DNA of 64,000 nt, taken from NCBI GenBank assembly GCA_013399695.1, contig VXAU01001281.1:74811-138810 (forward strand). The letters are read 5' to 3'. The notes under the pieces were generated by a model. That model saw only the letters and a program-made list of their open reading frames with translations, was not told the origin of the DNA and ran no database searches. A program made the position numbers and the translations under genes. Position 1 is the first letter of the stretch; the number at the start of each line of letters is the position of its first letter. The DNA comes from Formicarius rufipectus. Taxonomy: Eukaryota > Chordata > Aves > Passeriformes > Formicariidae. Shown here one piece after another: positions 61,501 through 64,000 of this stretch.

Positions 61501-62529
61501 ATAAAATTTACTGTAAATTTCTGGATTTCATATTTAAAGTTTCTGATTACATATGCAGTGCTACCTGTGTCAGTGAATTTTTAATTAATATTTAAATGGA
61601 GGAAAAAGTTATGGGTTTTCCATCCAAAACAATTCTGAGTTTTAAGTGGAAAAAAAATTATCCACATATTTAATTAGAATTTAGTCTATGTTAGAGTAAT
61701 TGTAATAATTCTCTTTCTTCAAAGATTCAGCTTTTTCATTAAAACTCTATGGCCTTGAAGTTAGAAAAAATGAGAATAGGTCTTTGCCTGTATTCGATGC
61801 TCAGTTTATTCATTCTTTTTACTAATTCAGGACCAGTTCATTTTGACAGCTGGTCACATACAAAACACTTGTAGTACTAAGTAAATGATGGGAAGAGCCA
61901 TGAAATATGCATTGACTCAGGCACTGTCTGAGTGAAGACCTTTCCAAAATAGTACCTAAACATCTTGAAAAAAAATTATTTAATATTAAAAAAATTATAT
62001 AATAAATGTCAACTTAAAATAGCTGTGGATAGGAAGGAATGTTAATTTATATGCATATAGGAACTTAGAAGCTTTGAGAAAAAAAACACATTAATATTAG
62101 AGCTCTTATAATTAAAATCTTTTCCAAAAGGACTTTTTCAGTTTACTCAAAGATATGTAAACATATCATAGGCTTTTTCCGTTAAAAAGAGTGGAACATA
62201 ATTAATGTCTCTGTTTCTTGCTTGCTAAGCCATAGAGAATATAAAAATGTTACATGTTAAAAGAGGCACTTACCGGGCTCAAAGAGGTTCTATGTCCCTG
62301 AACATGCCAATCATCAAGTCTATTGAAAACTTCACTGAAAGACTATAATTTCACACTTAAGTCTCAGAGAACTTCTTTTAATGGATGCTCTATCCACTTT
62401 CTGGGCAGTCTGAATACTTAAAATGATCAAACTGTATGGATTTAATTATTATTTAAACTTTTTTTTTTTATAAACCTCCCAAATATTACGTACTTATACC
62501 TTGCAGAACAGTTGCATTACTGTAGTGGA
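58581..62529. other. Unique AT-rich DNA, no gene seen
   Basis: Very AT-rich, with many TTTAAAT/AATTAA words. Three imperfect GTGATTCTT units occur at 60327-60365. No exon, element or RNA gene recognised. Confidence 0.55.
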
Positions 62530-63346
62530 ATGCTACCTACCAAAGCTGTTCCATCACTCATCTCCTCAACCTGATAGGGGAGAGAAAATATAACAGAAGG
62601 CTCATGAATTGAGATAAGGAGCGGGAGAGATCATTTATCAGTAACCAGCACAGGCAAAACAGACTTGACTTGGGGAAATAATTTAATTTATTACCAATCA
62701 AAAACAGAGCAAGATAATGACAAATAAAGCAAATCTTAAAAACACCTCCCCCCACCCTTCCCTCCTTGGGTTCTACCTCCTCCCCCTAAGCAGTGCAGGG
62801 AGACAGGAGTGGGGGTTATTTTCAGTTCATCATGTTCTGACACTGCTTCCTCCTCAGGAAGAGGAGTCCTTCTTCTGCTCTGGTTTGGAATTTCTGCCAA
62901 GGAAAACAGTCCTTCACAAACTTCTCCAACAAGAATCCTTCCCACAGATTACAGTTCTTCATGAACTGCTCCAGTGTGGGCTCCTTCCACTGGACCAGTC
63001 CTTAAGGACCAGATTGCTCCAGCATGGGTCCCCCTCAGTGTCACTAGTCTGGCCAGAAAGTATTGCTCCAGCTTGGGCTTCTCGACCCATCTGCAGGTCC
63101 CTGCTAGGAGCCTGCTCCAATGTGGGCTTCCCATGGGGTTATTACCTTTGTTCAAACATCCACCTGCTCTGATGTGGGAATCCTCCACAGGCTGCAGATG
63201 GGGCTCTGTGCATCATGGACCTCCATGGGCTGCAGGGGCACAGCTGCCTCACCATGGTCTGTATGATGGGCTGTTGGGGAACCTCGGCTCTGCGCCTAGA
63301 GCATCTCCTCTGTGTCTTCCTTCACTCACCTAGGTGTCTTCAGGGC
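62530..63346 (-). mobile_element. ERVL-type LTR, long partial copy
   Basis: Seen: minus-orientation sequence collinear with 39826-40178 in its first ~310 bp (3' half, including AATAAA on the minus strand near 62680-62690). It is then rich in repeated TGCTCCA units (62967-63165), then joins a segment that matches 34080-34180. Taken together the window's three pieces cover most of the LTR. The extreme 3' end has eroded at about 62530, and the copy is interrupted at 63346 by the 3' end of a CR1. The 5' end of the LTR, if present, lies beyond the window or beyond the CR1. Open frames here (up to 151 codons) come from GC-rich repeat composition. Confidence 0.75.
62967..63215. repeat. Tandem ~49-bp units inside ERVL-type LTR
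   Basis: The motif TGCTCCA/TGCTCTG followed by a GTGGG-like word starts at 62967, 63015, 63064, 63113 and 63165, a spacing of 48, 49, 49 and 52 bp. The units are diverged from each other except for this core. Confidence 0.75.
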
Positions 63347-63351
63347 TGTTT

Positions 63352-63930
63352 CACAGAATCACAGAAACATCGAGGTTGGAAGAGATCTTCAAGATCATCT
63401 AATCCAATCATCAATCTAGCACCACCACAATCACCCCTAAACCATATCCTCAAGTGCCACATCCAGACGCCTCTTGAACACTTCCAAAGACAGTGGCAAT
63501 TTATTCCAATGCCTAGCTCCTCTTTCACTGAAATTTTTTTCCTAATATCTATTCTGAACCTCCCCTGGTGCAACCTAAGGCCATTTTCTCTCATTCTTTC
63601 ATTTAAGGCATGGAAAACTCCCATCTCACTACAACCTCCTTTCAAATAGTTGAAGAAAGCAATGAGGTCCCCATGAATCTCCTTTTCTTCAGCCTGAACA
63701 ATCAATTTCTTCAGCTACTTCTCATAGGCCATGTTTTCTAGACTCTTCACCACCTCCTCTGGACACACTCTAGCACCAAAATGTCCTTTTTGAAGTGAGT
63801 GGCCCAAAACTGAACCCAGGACTCAAGCTATGGCCTTACCAGTCCTTAGTACAGAGGGACAATCACTTCCCTAGTGTTGCTGTCCACACTCTTCTTATGG
63901 TCTTCTTCCACAGACCCTTCCTACCACCTG
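63352..63930 (-). mobile_element. CR1 LINE, C-terminal ORF2 and 3' end
   Basis: Seen: in minus orientation the element ends at about 63351 with the tail TTCTGTGATTCTGTGA. Before it come the 'gaagatctcttccaacctcg' segment (63370-63389) and, at 63610-63710, a translated piece 'HGDLIAFFNYLKGGCSEMG' that matches the C-terminus of CR1 ORF2. Farther upstream (63800-63900) 'cccaggactcaagctatggcc' and 'agtacagagggacaatcact' are also CR1 landmarks. The 5' limit is unclear because the match fades near 63910-63930. It is the best-preserved CR1 3' end of the window. Confidence 0.85.
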
Positions 63931-64000
63931 GGTCTGTAACTGACATAGAAAAAGTACATGCAATGGATCTGACAGGTGCATTCTAAACTGCACTGTTAAC

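Noticed and set aside
62717..63172. 151-codon + strand open frame
   Set aside because: It lies inside the minus-oriented ERVL-type LTR; the frame is a by-product of GC-rich tandem units.
63215..63649. 144-codon + strand open frame
   Set aside because: It spans the LTR/CR1 junction and runs antisense to CR1.
1..64000. A new multi-gene system (defence, biosynthetic or other operon-like cluster)
   Set aside because: No host gene could be supported and the sequence has the make-up of vertebrate non-coding DNA; the only coding remnants are from LINEs.

Overview
The window looks like about 64 kb of nuclear DNA from a bird. It is AT-rich, it carries CR1 LINE fragments with their typical 3' ends, and it carries LTR fragments I recognise as the avian ERVL type. 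No host protein-coding exon, tRNA, rRNA, CRISPR array or bacterial/phage gene could be supported. Almost all open frames are short and look random; those that resemble proteins belong to retrotransposons. The region is best read as intergenic or deep intronic sequence, mostly unique, holding about 16 recognisable mobile-element pieces.

Layout. 1-12351: mostly unique DNA with one CR1 3' end (4728-4888). 12352-12592: a complete 241-bp solo LTR with a 6-bp target-site duplication (TSD). 14092-14762: CR1 in + orientation. 20802-21347: truncated RTE-like LINE. 21700-23335: CR1 reverse-transcriptase remnant on the minus strand, split by a 464-bp solo LTR (22054-22517, 6-bp TSD). 31906-32536: a second RTE-like LINE with an open C-terminal frame and a 9-bp TSD. 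34036-34436: 5' half of an ERVL-type LTR. 37136-37412 and 40182-40308: CR1 3' fragments, the latter abutting an ERVL-type LTR piece (39826-40178). 45954-46512 and 58078-58575: two related solo LTRs in opposite orientation that start TGTCGGGAG. 54458-55345: CR1, minus strand, split by a 545-bp solo LTR (54551-55095, 5-bp TSD). 62530-63346: ERVL-type LTR, minus strand, abutting a CR1 3' end (63352 to about 63930).

The elements do not form a pathway. They give a layered insertion history: at least two solo LTRs lie inside older CR1 copies, so they are younger than those CR1s. The recognised LTRs are solo or partial; no gag, pol or env remnant was seen. The RTE-like copies are the most notable content, because RTE elements are patchy in birds and have been linked to horizontal transfer (AviRTE). 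I saw no convincing new biological system. Family names rest on remembered consensus features, not on a search.
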